A stretch of DNA of 64,000 bases from Curvibacter cyanobacteriorum (GCF_028649475.1 NZ_JAQSIP010000003.1:186001-250000), one strand, 5' to 3'. Positions 27,243 to 36,038 are shown, counted from the stretch's first letter. The notes: a model not told the origin generated them from the letters alone. Program-made: numbers and translations.

Positions 27243-28136
27243 TCAGCGCCAGGCCTGCGCCAGCAGGTCGCGGTAGGCCACGGCGGGCCGGCCCAGCAGG
27301 GCCTCGAAGGCGGTGGCATCCCCCACGTTGTCGCTGCCCAGCATGGCCAGGGTTTCGCTGCACCAGGGCACCGAGGCGGGCAGCAGGTCGCCGATCCGCG
27401 CGCTGAGGGCGGTCAGCAGGTCGGGCAGGCGCAGCACCTGGGCCGGGCGCTGGCCGTTTTGCTCGCGCAGGCTGGCCACCAGGGCCGCCAGGCTCAGGGC
27501 CTGCGGGCCCGCACAGGTCAGCACGCCGCTGGGGCCGGGGTCGCGGCCCAGGCTGGCCACCACCGCGGCGGTCAGGTCGTGCACCGACACCGGCTGCACG
27601 CGCGCCGTCAACATGGGCCCGGGCAGCAGGGCCAGCGGCAATTTGGCCAGGTTCATGAACAGGGCACTGCTGTCCCCGCCACGGCCAAACACCACGCTGG
27701 GGCGCAGGACCAGGGCGCTCAGCGCGCCCCGGGCGTGCAGGCTCAGCAGGTGCTCGTCGGCGGCGCGTTTGGTGCGCGCGTAACGGGTCGGGCTGTCCGC
27801 GATGCCCAGCGCCGACACCTGCACCACGCGGCGCACGCCGGCCTGGGCGCAGGCCTCGAACAGGGCGATGGGCGTGTCGCGGTGCACCGCATCGATCGGG
27901 CGCGCCGCGCTGTCGCGCAACACCCCCACCGCATTGATCACACAGTCCACCCCGGCCAGCCGGGGCAGCCAGGCGCCCGGTGTGGTGTCGCGGGCGAAGT
28001 CCATCGCGACCCCGTTGGGGCTGCGGGCGGCGCGGGCCGGGGAGACCCCGCCCAGCACCTCGTGCCCGGCCTGTTGCAGGGCTGGTTGCAGGTGCCGGCC
28101 AACAAAGCCGGTGGAGCCAGTCAAAAGGATGCGCAT
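27243..28136 (-). CDS. NAD(P)-binding extended SDR, NDUFA9-like
   Basis: A 297-residue atypical short-chain dehydrogenase. It begins MRILLTGSTGFVGRHLQPAL with the glycine-rich nucleotide loop. VDCVINAVGVL and VVQVSALGIADSPTRYARTK follow the pattern of the complex I NDUFA9/YfcH-like group, and the usual Tyr-x3-Lys reads YARTK. A quinone- or membrane-lipid-linked role is possible but unproven. It converges on polA. An upstream in-frame ATG at 28193 adds residues without similarity. Confidence 0.85.
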   Translation of the reverse strand: MRILLTGSTGFVGRHLQPALQQAGHEVLGGVSPARAARSPNGVAMDFARDTTPGAWLPRLAGVDCVINAVGVLRDSAARPIDAVHRDTPIALFEACAQAGVRRVVQVSALGIADSPTRYARTKRAADEHLLSLHARGALSALVLRPSVVFGRGGDSSALFMNLAKLPLALLPGPMLTARVQPVSVHDLTAAVVASLGRDPGPSGVLTCAGPQALSLAALVASLREQNGQRPAQVLRLPDLLTALSARIGDLLPASVPWCSETLAMLGSDNVGDATAFEALLGRPAVAYRDLLAQAWR

Positions 28137-28299
28137 GGGGGGCTTTCGGTCGGAAGGGGGCCCGGGCGAGCGGCTCGGGCGATTCGCCTGCATGGTGCCT
28201 GCAAGGGCCGCGGTGCGCCACCGAGTCGGTCAAAAACCCGGCGCCGGTGTCGGGTCTGTCACCCGCTCGGCCGCTCAGTCTGGGCGGGTCGTCAGTCAG

Positions 28300-30366
28300 T
28301 CAGGATGCCGGGGTGGCCGCCACGTGCGGGGGCGGGGGCGGCCAGTTTGGTGGGTTCGAGGCGTCCGACGCGGGGGGCAGGCTGGAGGCCAGCACATAGC
28401 GCGCACGCCCCGTTTGTTTGGCCTGGTAGAGCGCGGCGTCGGCCGCGTTGATCAGTGCGTGGGGCTGGCTTTTGGCGTCGGGCAGGCAGGCCGCCGCGCC
28501 AATGCTCATGGTCAGGCGCGAGCTGGTCAGCGACGCCACATGGGGGATGTTTTCGGTGCGCATGCGCTCCAGGCAGCGTTGGGCCACTTCGCGCGCGCCG
28601 TCCTCGGTGCTGCCCGGCAGCAGGATGACGAACTCTTCGCCACCGTAGCGGGCCACGATCTCGCCACTGCGCCGCACATCGCCCACCAACACCTGGGCCA
28701 CGCGGCGCAGGCAGTCGTCGCCCGCCAGGTGGCCGTAGTGGTCGTTGTAGAGCTTGAAATGGTCGATGTCGACCAGCAGCAGCGCCAGGGGCAGTTGGTG
28801 GCGTTGGCAGCGCATCCACTCGCGCGCCATCGCGTCGTCGAAGCTGCGCCGGTTGTGGATGCCGGTCAGGCCGTCGGTCACCGACAGCGTGGCCAGGCGC
28901 TCGTTGGCGCTGGCCAGTTGCTGTTCTTTTTGCACCAGTTCGGTCACGTCGACGTGCACGCCCACGGTCATGCGCTCGGCGGTCTGGCGTTCGTGCACGC
29001 GGTACCAGCGGCCGTCGTGCATGGGCACCAGCAGGGCTGCCCCCGGTTGCCGGTGCGAGGCCAGCCGCAGGGCCGCCCAGTCGGGCCCCTGGCCCGGGCG
29101 GTCGGCGTAGTGGTGCTGCTCTTGCGAGTAACGGTTCAGTTCCTCAAAACTGCGCCCCGGTTGCAGCAGCGGGCTGAGGTCCTTGTACATCTGGCGGTAC
29201 TGGGTGTTGCACAGCAGCAGCTTGTCGTCGGCGTCGTAGACGGCCAGGCCTTCGGGCAGGGCTTCGATCGCGTCCATCAGCAGCTGGCGGTTACGCAGGC
29301 CCTCGCGCTGGGCCGCCTCCAGCGCGTGGCGCTGTTTGACCATGTCGCTGACGTCCAGGCGCACCGCCACGATGTAGTTTTCGGGCGTGCGGGTCTCAAA
29401 GGCCTGCACCCAGCGCTCACCGGAGAAGGCCTGCAAGAAGGTGCGGTTGACCAGGCGCTGGCGCTCTTCAAGGCGCCGGGCCAGCCAGGCGTCTTCTTGA
29501 CCGATGGCCTCCAGCACCACCTGGTGGCGCAGGCTTTCGGCAGCCATGTCGGCAAAGGCCCGCCCCACCGAGGCGGGGTAGTCGATGTGGCTGAACATGC
29601 GCTGCAGCGCGCGGTTGTAGATGACCAGCCGGTCTTGCTCGTCAAAGATCTCCAGTGCCACGGGCAGGGCGTCGAGCGCGCGCACCAGCAGGCGCCGCGC
29701 TTGCTGAGCGTCGCTGCGGGCCTCTTGCAGGGCCTGCTGTTGTCGCACGAAGTCGGTCACGTCGGTGCGCAGGCCGATCAGGCCGCCATCCGGGGTGCGG
29801 CATTCGTTGATGCGCACCCAGCGGTTCTCGCTCAGGGCCTGCAAAAAGTCCTGCCGCGGGGTGCGGTGCTCGGCCAGGCGTTGCTTGACCCAGGCGTCTT
29901 CATGGCCAATGGCCTCCAGGATCTCGCCGGCCTGGGCGGCCGTCCGGATGATGTGTTCAAAGGGCACGCCCGGCTGCAGCAGCGGGGCGATGGTCGGGTT
30001 CATCTCGCGGTAGCGGTCGCTGGCGATGATCAACCGGTCCTCGGCGTCGAACAGGGCCAGTGCGTCCGGAAAGCAGCGCAGCGCGCCTTGCAACTGCTCC
30101 CGGGCGGCACGGGCCTCGTCGCGTTCCGCGCGCAGTTGGTGCGCGGTTTGCAGGCTTTGTTGCAGTGCGCTCCAGGCGCTCAGGGTGCCCACCAGCAAGC
30201 TCACCAGGGCCAGCGCGCACACGGCGGACAGCACCGGCTGGCCCGCCATGATGAGCTGCCAGCCCGCCAGCGCCAGGGCGGCCTGGCTGAGGGCGCTGCC
30301 CAGCACCAGGGCCGTGCTGGGCCACCAGGCCGGTGGGGTCGCGGTCGACGAAGAAGGCTGGGGCAT
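28300..30366 (-). CDS. Diguanylate cyclase with three PAS domains
   Basis: A 688-residue c-di-GMP synthase. Two N-terminal membrane helices lie at about 15-65. Three PAS-7-type sensor domains follow, opening FPDALALFDAEDRLIIASDR, LPVALEIFDEQDRLVIYNR and LPEGLAVYDADDKLLLCNTQ, and then a GGDEF domain starting LSVTDGLTGIHNRRSFDDA. The active-site loop is RYGGEEF (functional). The upstream inhibitory-site position reads RSGE rather than RxxD, so feedback inhibition may be lost. The C-terminus is proline-rich. It is monocistronic and the stimulus is unknown. Confidence 0.92.
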   Translation of the reverse strand: MPQPSSSTATPPAWWPSTALVLGSALSQAALALAGWQLIMAGQPVLSAVCALALVSLLVGTLSAWSALQQSLQTAHQLRAERDEARAAREQLQGALRCFPDALALFDAEDRLIIASDRYREMNPTIAPLLQPGVPFEHIIRTAAQAGEILEAIGHEDAWVKQRLAEHRTPRQDFLQALSENRWVRINECRTPDGGLIGLRTDVTDFVRQQQALQEARSDAQQARRLLVRALDALPVALEIFDEQDRLVIYNRALQRMFSHIDYPASVGRAFADMAAESLRHQVVLEAIGQEDAWLARRLEERQRLVNRTFLQAFSGERWVQAFETRTPENYIVAVRLDVSDMVKQRHALEAAQREGLRNRQLLMDAIEALPEGLAVYDADDKLLLCNTQYRQMYKDLSPLLQPGRSFEELNRYSQEQHHYADRPGQGPDWAALRLASHRQPGAALLVPMHDGRWYRVHERQTAERMTVGVHVDVTELVQKEQQLASANERLATLSVTDGLTGIHNRRSFDDAMAREWMRCQRHQLPLALLLVDIDHFKLYNDHYGHLAGDDCLRRVAQVLVGDVRRSGEIVARYGGEEFVILLPGSTEDGAREVAQRCLERMRTENIPHVASLTSSRLTMSIGAAACLPDAKSQPHALINAADAALYQAKQTGRARYVLASSLPPASDASNPPNWPPPPPHVAATPAS

Positions 30367-30665
30367 GGCTGGGGCTGATCGGGCGCCGTCGGGCGCGTCG
30401 TGGGCTGGGGTGGCGGAGGGGGACTCGCCGCAGTCTAGCAATCTGCGCGCGCAGCGTGAAGCCCCGCCCGCGGGGTGGTGGGGTGGCAGGGCTTTGCCGA
30501 CCTGGCGCACCGGGGCCGCGGCGGCCCGGTAAACTTCCGGGTCCGCGATCGGACGCCCTGGCTGTCAGGGCCGTCGCCGCGGGGCGGCGCCTGTTCACGG
30601 GTGGCCCGCATTGTTGGTGCGCAGCGGGGCCTGAGGAGGGCGCTGCGCTGTTGGGTTCAAGTTCT
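30367..30665. other. Gene-free spacer between divergent genes
   Basis: These 299 bases separate the diguanylate cyclase and the ZIP transporter gene. They should hold both promoters. I see GC-rich hairpins but no recognisable operator or small gene. Confidence 0.5.
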
Positions 30666-31514
30666 ATGACATTGGTCGCAATCATTCTCGCCACCCTGGG
30701 GGCTGGCATCGGCAGCGTTTGGGTGGCTGCGCTGCTCCTGCGGGTGGGCGTGAATTCGGGTTCGGGTGGGGTCAACGCCCAACACCTGTTGAGCCTGGCC
30801 GCGGGCGCGCTGCTGGCCACCGCCTTCATGCACCTGCTGCCCGAAGCCTTCGAGGGCAGCGTGGGCGCGCATGCGCTGTTCGCCACCTTGTTGGTCGGGG
30901 TGGTGTTCTTCTTCTTGCTGGACAAAGCCGAGCTGTGGCATCACGGCCACGAACACGGTCAAGGCCACGACCACGGCGATGGTCATGCCCATGACCATGA
31001 CCATGACCACGGGCACAGCCATGCGCACCCCCCTGGGCATGGCCACGCCCACGATGGGCCGCGCGCCGGGGGCTGGTCGCTGATCACGGGCGACAGCGTG
31101 CACTGCTTTGGCGACGGCATCCTGATCGCCTCCGCCTTTGTGGCGGATGTGCACCTGGGCCTGGTGGCCGCGTTGGCCGTGCTGGCGCACGAGGTGCCGC
31201 ACCACATGGGAGACCTGGTGGTCATGGGGCAGGCCAGCGGCAACCGTCGCCTGGCCTTGCTCAAGGTGTCCTTGGCGGGCGCCGTGACCATGCTGGGCGG
31301 CGTGATGGGCTTCTACCTCGTGGAGTCGCTGCCCGACTGGTTGCCGTACTTCCTGACCGTGGCCTCGAGCAGCTTCATCTACGTGGCGCTGGCGGATCTG
31401 ATCCCGCAACTGCAAAAGCGCCTGACAGCCCGGCAGACCGCGGCCCAGATCAGCTGGCTGGTGCTGGGCATGGGCCTGGTCACCGCGGCCAGCCTGCTGG
31501 CGCACACCCACTGA
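30666..31514 (+). CDS. ZIP family divalent metal transporter
   Basis: A 282-residue inner-membrane transporter, probably for zinc or iron uptake. Eight hydrophobic segments are arranged as in ZIP proteins. The metal site is formed by DSVHCFGDGILIASAF (TM4) and LAHEVPHHMGDLVVMG (TM5), matching the HNxxDG and HExPHxxGD patterns with small changes. Between TM3 and TM4 lies a loop of about 45 residues in which every second residue is His (for example GHAHDHDHDHGHSHAH), encoded partly by tandem CATGAC units. Such loops usually sense or buffer metal. No metal-regulator site is evident. Confidence 0.92.
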   Translation: MTLVAIILATLGAGIGSVWVAALLLRVGVNSGSGGVNAQHLLSLAAGALLATAFMHLLPEAFEGSVGAHALFATLLVGVVFFFLLDKAELWHHGHEHGQGHDHGDGHAHDHDHDHGHSHAHPPGHGHAHDGPRAGGWSLITGDSVHCFGDGILIASAFVADVHLGLVAALAVLAHEVPHHMGDLVVMGQASGNRRLALLKVSLAGAVTMLGGVMGFYLVESLPDWLPYFLTVASSSFIYVALADLIPQLQKRLTARQTAAQISWLVLGMGLVTAASLLAHTH

Positions 31515-31687
31515 GCCGGGGGCACGGGGTCCCTGCCACGGCGGCCCTCAGGCCGCGCCAGCCGTGTGGCGGGCGTTCGCCCTGGTGGCTGGGCCAGGGG
31601 CGCCAGTCAGGCACCGGAGGCGGGTACCGGAGGTGAATACCGACGCTGCGGGTCGCCCGGGATCGCGGGCCGGGCGCCCGTCGGGCC
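31515..31687. other. Gene-free spacer between convergent genes
   Basis: GC-rich DNA after the ZIP transporter with no credible gene. It leads into the 11-base tandem repeat at 31688. Confidence 0.5.
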
Positions 31688-31727
31688 TCAATCGCCTGTC
31701 AATCGACCATCAATCGCCCGTCAATCG
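31688..31727. repeat. Four copies of TCAATCG at an exact 11-base period
   Basis: TCAATCG starts at 31688, 31699, 31710 and 31721. The last copy contains the stop codon of the Bug gene (complement of TCA at 31721-31723), and GCCCG/CGGGC around the fourth unit can form a small hairpin. The array probably arose by duplication of the gene's 3' end. Confidence 0.8.
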
Positions 31728-32707
31728 GGCGTGATGTTGCCGCTGCGGATGGCTTTTTCGTAGCGCTGGTGTTCGCTGCGGATCAGGCGGGCAAAGTCCT
31801 CGCTGCTGCCAGGCGTCACCTCGCCCCCGACCGCGGCCAGCTTGTCGCGCACGTCTTTGGACGCCAGGGCTTTTTGCAGCTCGGTGTGCAGGCGGCTGAT
31901 GATGGGCTTGGGCGTGGCGGCCGGGGCCAGCAGGCCATACCAGACCGAGGCCTCGAAGCCCGGAAACCCGCTCTCCGCAATCGTCGGCACGTCCGGGAAG
32001 ATGGGGCTGCGCCGGGCGCTCAGCACCGCGATCACACGCAGCCGGCCCGACTTCTGATGCGGCAGCGCTTCGAGCGCGTTCACCGCGACCAGGGGCAGTT
32101 GGCCCCCAATCACATCGGTGATCGCGGGGCCGCCGCCGCGGTAGGGCACATGGGTCAGTTGCAGGCCCGCGGCGCGCTCGAACAGCTCGACCGCCAGGTG
32201 CGGTGTCGAGCCGTTGCCGGGCGTCGCGTACTGCACGCTGTGGGGCTTGCTTTTGGCGGCCGTGATCAACTGGGCCAGGCTGCTGAAGCCCGAGGCCGGG
32301 TTGACCGCCAGCACCACCGGCACGCGGCCAATCAGGCCGATCGGGGCCAGGTCGCGTTCGGCATCGAAGGGGGCAGGCTGGTACAGCGACATGTTGGCCG
32401 CCAGCGCGTTGGCCGCCACCATCAGGGTGTAGCCGTCGGCCGGGCTGTCGATGACGCTCTTGATCGCGATGTTGCTGCCCGCGCCGGGCTTGTTCTCCAC
32501 CACCACCGACTGGCCCAGTGGCCCGGTGAGCGCCTGGCCCACGGTGCGGGCCACCACGTCCACCGCGCCGCCGGCGGGGTAGCCGACCATCAGCTTGACG
32601 GGGCGTTCAGGGTAGTTGGCACTTTGCGCCTGGGCCCAGGTCGGGGCCAGCAGGGTGGCACCGAGGCCCAGGCATTGGCGGCGCGTGAAGGGGAGGCGGG
32701 GGGGCAT
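31721..32707 (-). CDS. Bug/TctC-type periplasmic solute-binding protein
   Basis: A 328-residue binding protein with signal MPPRLPFTRRQCLGLGATLL, cleaved after APTWAQAQS. YPERPVKLMVGYPAGGAVDV, VVENKPGAGSNIAIKS and LTHVPYRGGGPA are family hallmarks. It lies 122 bases downstream of the LigB-like gene on the same strand and is probably part of its operon, so its ligand may be the aromatic acid cleaved by that dioxygenase. A small upstream ATG (MQRQGNAM) is an alternative start. Confidence 0.88.
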   Translation of the reverse strand: MPPRLPFTRRQCLGLGATLLAPTWAQAQSANYPERPVKLMVGYPAGGAVDVVARTVGQALTGPLGQSVVVENKPGAGSNIAIKSVIDSPADGYTLMVAANALAANMSLYQPAPFDAERDLAPIGLIGRVPVVLAVNPASGFSSLAQLITAAKSKPHSVQYATPGNGSTPHLAVELFERAAGLQLTHVPYRGGGPAITDVIGGQLPLVAVNALEALPHQKSGRLRVIAVLSARRSPIFPDVPTIAESGFPGFEASVWYGLLAPAATPKPIISRLHTELQKALASKDVRDKLAAVGGEVTPGSSEDFARLIRSEHQRYEKAIRSGNITPD

Positions 32708-32829
32708 GGCGTTTCCTTGTCTCTGCATTGAAAAGCCGGGTCGGGCCCGGCACTGTGACCGGATTCTAGGCAGAAGCGGCCGCCTCTGCTGTGCCCCCGC
32801 CAGGCCCCTTGGCGGCCTGGTCGGCCCCG

Positions 32830-33666
32830 TCAGGCCGCCGCAAAAGCCATGGTGCCGGCCGCGGTGTTGGAGATCGGGATGTGGTAGTTGGTGTGCACCT
32901 TGCGCACCGCGCCCGGCACCGCGCCGCGCGTGGCCAGCCACATCAGCAACTCGACGCCCTGGGTGCCGGTTTTCTCGACCAGCTCGGGGATGCTGAACTG
33001 GGTGGCCCACTCGGGTTCGTTGAACAGGCTGTCCATGAACTTGAGGTCAAAGGGCTTGTTGATGAAGCCGGCGCGTTCGCCGTCGAGTTGGTGGCTCAGG
33101 CCCCCGGTGCCGATCACCACCACCTTCTTGTCGCTGTCCCAGGCCGCAATCGCCTCGCCCACGGCGCGGCCCAGGGCCAGGCAGCGCTTGGCGCTGGGCA
33201 AGGGGAATTGCACGGTGTTGATGCAGATGGGCACGGTCAGCACCGGGCAATCGCCCTCGGGCCAGAACAGCTTGAGCGGCAGGGTGAAGGCGTGGTCGAC
33301 CAGCATCTCCTGGCAGATGGTGAGGTCGAAGTCCTGCGCCACCAGGTGGTTGATCAGGTGCCAGGACAGCTCGGGTGCGCCCTTGAACGGCGGCAGGGTG
33401 GGAATGCCCCAGCCCTCATCGGCGTTCTGGTACTGGGCGGCGGCGCCGATCGCGAAGGTCGGCATCTTGTCGAGGAAGAAGTTCAGCCCGTGGTCGTTGT
33501 AGAACACCACCGCGATGTCGGGGCGCACGTCGTCAAGCCATTGGCGCACCGGCAGGAAGCCATCAAAAAAAGGCTTCCAGTAGGGCTCGTTTTGCAGGCC
33601 TTTGTGCATGGCGCCGCCAATCGCGGGCACGTGGGAAGTGGTCATGCCACCAACAATCTTGGCCAT
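32830..33666 (-). CDS. LigB-type extradiol dioxygenase, beta (catalytic) subunit, second copy
   Basis: A 278-residue non-haem Fe(II) dioxygenase subunit that would open a catechol-type ring next to a carboxylate. Compared by eye with Sphingobium LigB, the iron ligands His12, His59 and Glu239 and the acid-base His192 (in GTGGLSHQLDGERAGF) are all present. It is clearly different from PmdB at 41989-42849. The GGLSHQ-x2-GERAGF segment resembles gallate dioxygenases more than protocatechuate 4,5-dioxygenases, but here the subunits are separate genes, unlike fused GalA/DesB. The substrate is inferred only as a dihydroxy- or trihydroxybenzoate. It lies behind a LigA-like gene. Confidence 0.87.
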   Translation of the reverse strand: MAKIVGGMTTSHVPAIGGAMHKGLQNEPYWKPFFDGFLPVRQWLDDVRPDIAVVFYNDHGLNFFLDKMPTFAIGAAAQYQNADEGWGIPTLPPFKGAPELSWHLINHLVAQDFDLTICQEMLVDHAFTLPLKLFWPEGDCPVLTVPICINTVQFPLPSAKRCLALGRAVGEAIAAWDSDKKVVVIGTGGLSHQLDGERAGFINKPFDLKFMDSLFNEPEWATQFSIPELVEKTGTQGVELLMWLATRGAVPGAVRKVHTNYHIPISNTAAGTMAFAAA

Positions 33667-33715
33667 GGGGGTTCTCCGGGGTGTCAGGGTGGGAAGGGGA
33701 AGGCTGGGCGCGCGC

Positions 33716-34084
33716 TCAGGCGTCCAGCGTGTCGGGTTGCTGGTTCTGGGCCACCAGGCGGGCTTTGAAGGCTTCTTTGCTGAGGCCGGTCTGGGCTGCG
33801 CCCAGGTCCTGCACATCGAGGCCCAGGATGCCGGCGAACTTGGCCAGGTAGTACACATTGCCGCCCGCGGCCAGCAGGCCCAGCACGTCGCGCTCGCGGA
33901 TCGCGCGGCTCTGTGCTTCGTTGAGGCCGTAGGCGCGCATGTAGGCGGCTTCGTCGGCCTTGAAGGCCTGGCGCTGTTCGGCGCTGTTGAACGAGAAGCA
34001 CATCTTGTTGAGGGCATAGCCTTTTTGTGCCTGATCGCCATCAAACAGGGTGGTGCCGGGGATGGCGGGTGTCGCGGAAGTCAT
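33716..34084 (-). CDS. LigA-type extradiol dioxygenase, alpha subunit, second copy
   Basis: A 122-residue helical subunit that covers the active site of its LigB partner. IPGTTLFDGDQAQKGYALNK, then FKADEAAYMRAYGLNEAQSR and LAAGGNVYYLAKFAGILG, match the LigA fold. It is distinct from PmdA at 42851-43288. It is the first gene of the leftward set (alpha, beta, Bug) and is divergent from a LysR gene. An upstream in-frame ATG at 34141 lies too close to the regulator's control region; 34084 is preferred. Confidence 0.87.
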   Translation of the reverse strand: MTSATPAIPGTTLFDGDQAQKGYALNKMCFSFNSAEQRQAFKADEAAYMRAYGLNEAQSRAIRERDVLGLLAAGGNVYYLAKFAGILGLDVQDLGAAQTGLSKEAFKARLVAQNQQPDTLDA

Positions 34085-34149
34085 CGCGGTCTCCTTCGGT
34101 TGATCTGTGTCAGGCCGCGAGTATTCCGAGCTGGGCCTCAAAGATAAAC

Positions 34150-34165
34150 AGATGGATACTCATCT
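34150..34165. promoter_or_regulatory. Candidate LysR operator
   Basis: AGATGGATACTCATCT is a 5-6-5 inverted repeat ending 5 bases before the LysR start at 34171, in the control region shared with the LigA-like gene. Its position suits autorepression. Confidence 0.5.
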
Positions 34166-34170
34166 AACCT

Positions 34171-35082
34171 ATGAACAAAATCGATTGGTTGAGCTTGGAC
34201 GCGCGCCTGCTGCAGCTGCTGGTCACGGTGGTCGACAGCGGCAGCGTGACCGGTGCCGCCCAGCGCCTGGGCCTGACCCAGTCGGCCGTCAGCCACGGCC
34301 TGGACCGCCTGCGGGCCATCGTCGGGCAGGCCCTGTTCGTCAAATCGGGGCGCGGCATTGTGGCCACCGCGCAAGGGCAGTTGCTGGCGCGCCGGGCGCG
34401 CGGGCTGCTGGAGGAGTTGCAGGCCTTCAGCGTGGCGGCGGGCTTCGAGCCGGCGCGCCTGACCACCTGCTTCACCATCGCGGCCAATGACCTGCAGCGC
34501 GACCTGTTGTTGCCCCCGCTGTTGCGGCGCCTGCGCGCCGAGGCGCCGGGGGTGACGCTGCGGGTCATCAAGTCGGGCGCACCAGGGCCCGCCTTGCTGC
34601 GCGATGGGGTGTGCCAGCTGATCATCACGCCGCGCCCGCCCGAGGGGTCGGACATCCTGCAAAAGCGCTTGTTCGAGGACCGCTATGTGGTGTTCTACGA
34701 CGCCGAGCAGCGCGCCGCGCCGCGCCGTCGGGCCGACTACCTGGCGGCCCAGCATGTGTCGGTGCTGTACGAGCCCCGGCGCCCGCTGGACATCGACCAG
34801 ACCCTGCTGAGCCAGGGCATTGAGCGCCAGTTTGTGGCTCATGTGCCGGGCCTGGCGGCCTTGGGGGCGATGCTGCGGGGCAGTGACTGGCTGGCCACCG
34901 CACCGTCCCTGCTGGCCCGCCACAGCCTGCAGGGCCTGACCCAGGCCCCGGTGCCGCTGGCCACGCCGCCGATGCCGATGTACCAGGTCTGGCACCTGCG
35001 CTCCCAGGGCGACCCGGTGCACCAGTGGCTGCGCGCCGCGCTGGAGCAGGTGGTGGCCGAGGTGCTGGTTCAGCCGGCCTGA
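34171..35082 (+). CDS. LysR family transcriptional regulator
   Basis: A 303-residue regulator of the NodD/NahR-like branch. The helix-turn-helix is in LLVTVVDSGSVTGAAQRLG followed by TQSAVSHGLDRLR. The effector domain opens TTCFTIAANDLQRDLLLPPL. This branch often responds to aromatic acids. Divergence from the second LigA/LigB pair makes that operon the likely target. Its 3' end overlaps the end of the convergent AraC gene by 13 bases. Confidence 0.9.
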   Translation: MNKIDWLSLDARLLQLLVTVVDSGSVTGAAQRLGLTQSAVSHGLDRLRAIVGQALFVKSGRGIVATAQGQLLARRARGLLEELQAFSVAAGFEPARLTTCFTIAANDLQRDLLLPPLLRRLRAEAPGVTLRVIKSGAPGPALLRDGVCQLIITPRPPEGSDILQKRLFEDRYVVFYDAEQRAAPRRRADYLAAQHVSVLYEPRRPLDIDQTLLSQGIERQFVAHVPGLAALGAMLRGSDWLATAPSLLARHSLQGLTQAPVPLATPPMPMYQVWHLRSQGDPVHQWLRAALEQVVAEVLVQPA

Positions 35083-36038
35083 GCCGGTGCGGCCGCGCCC
35101 TCGGCCGCGGCCAGGCCCTGGGCCTGCAGCCGATAGGCGCGCGGCGACTGGCCGGTGTGGCGCTTGAAGAAGCGGCAGAAATACGCCGGGTCCTCGAAGC
35201 CCAGGTCGAAAGCGATGCGCGAGACCGGCGCCGCGATGTGCACCAGGCGCCGGCAGGCCTCGCGCGCCAGACGGGCGTGCAGCAGCTGCTGGGCGTTGCG
35301 ACCGGTCTCGGCCGCCACCATGCGGTTCAGGCGCTCGCTGGACAGGCCCAGTTGCTCGGCATAGCGCGACACCGGCCAGTGCTCGCGGTAGTGCGATTCG
35401 AGCAGCACCACCCAGCGCGTGTAAAGCGCCTGGCGGCGCGAGGGCCGCGGGCGTTCGCCGGACTCGGCCGCGCCGCGCCGGCCCAGCTGGGCCAGTCGCC
35501 AGACCACGGCGCGTGCCAGCCACAGCGGCACCGGCGCCTCGGCTGCATCGTCGGCGCTGTTTTCGGCGTGCAAGGCCTCGAACAGCGGCTGCAGGCGCGA
35601 CACATCGGGCGAATCGGCGGCCAGGGGCAGGGTGCGCGGCTGGGCGAACAGCTGCTGCAAGGCCTCGCCCATGCCGGCGGCCTCGCCGTCGGCCAGCAAA
35701 TGGGCGTTGACGGTCAGCACATGGCCGTCGCTGTCGGACGAGAAGCGGAACGCATGGGCCACGCCGGGCGGGATCAGCAGGGCCGCCGGGCCCTCGCAAA
35801 GGCTGCGGCTTTCGTCCAATACGGCCTCCACCCGACCCGAGCGCAGCCACAGCACCTGGTGCAAACCCTGGTGCACATGGGCATCGATTTCCCAGTCGTA
35901 GAGCCGGCTGCGCGATTCGATGGATTCGATGTGCAGCAGGGCGGCGCCGGGGCTGCCGGCCTCGCCGTACAGCGCGAAGGCCGGCAGGGTGCTGAAGCGT
36001 CGGCGGGCGGGGGCGGGCTGGCGGGGCGCGTGGGGCAT
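35070..36038 (-). CDS. AraC family transcriptional regulator, PobR/HpaA-like
   Basis: A 322-residue regulator. An N-terminal cupin-like ligand domain (HVHQGLHQVLWLRSGRVEAV, then LLIPPGVAHAFRFSSD) precedes two helix-turn-helix units (VSRYAEQLGLSSERLNRMVA and VSRIAFDLGFEDPAYFCRFF). The layout resembles AraC-type activators of 4-hydroxybenzoate and hydroxyphenylacetate genes. It is divergent from the P450 gene with a perfect inverted repeat in the gap, so it most likely switches on the P450 operon in response to an aromatic inducer. The inducer is not known. Confidence 0.88.
   Translation of the reverse strand: MPHAPRQPAPARRRFSTLPAFALYGEAGSPGAALLHIESIESRSRLYDWEIDAHVHQGLHQVLWLRSGRVEAVLDESRSLCEGPAALLIPPGVAHAFRFSSDSDGHVLTVNAHLLADGEAAGMGEALQQLFAQPRTLPLAADSPDVSRLQPLFEALHAENSADDAAEAPVPLWLARAVVWRLAQLGRRGAAESGERPRPSRRQALYTRWVVLLESHYREHWPVSRYAEQLGLSSERLNRMVAAETGRNAQQLLHARLAREACRRLVHIAAPVSRIAFDLGFEDPAYFCRFFKRHTGQSPRAYRLQAQGLAAAEGAAAPAQAG

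Noticed and set aside
32830-34084. Naming the second LigA/LigB pair as gallate dioxygenase
   Set aside because: Known gallate dioxygenases are single fused proteins, and one shared motif is not enough; left as a generic extradiol dioxygenase.
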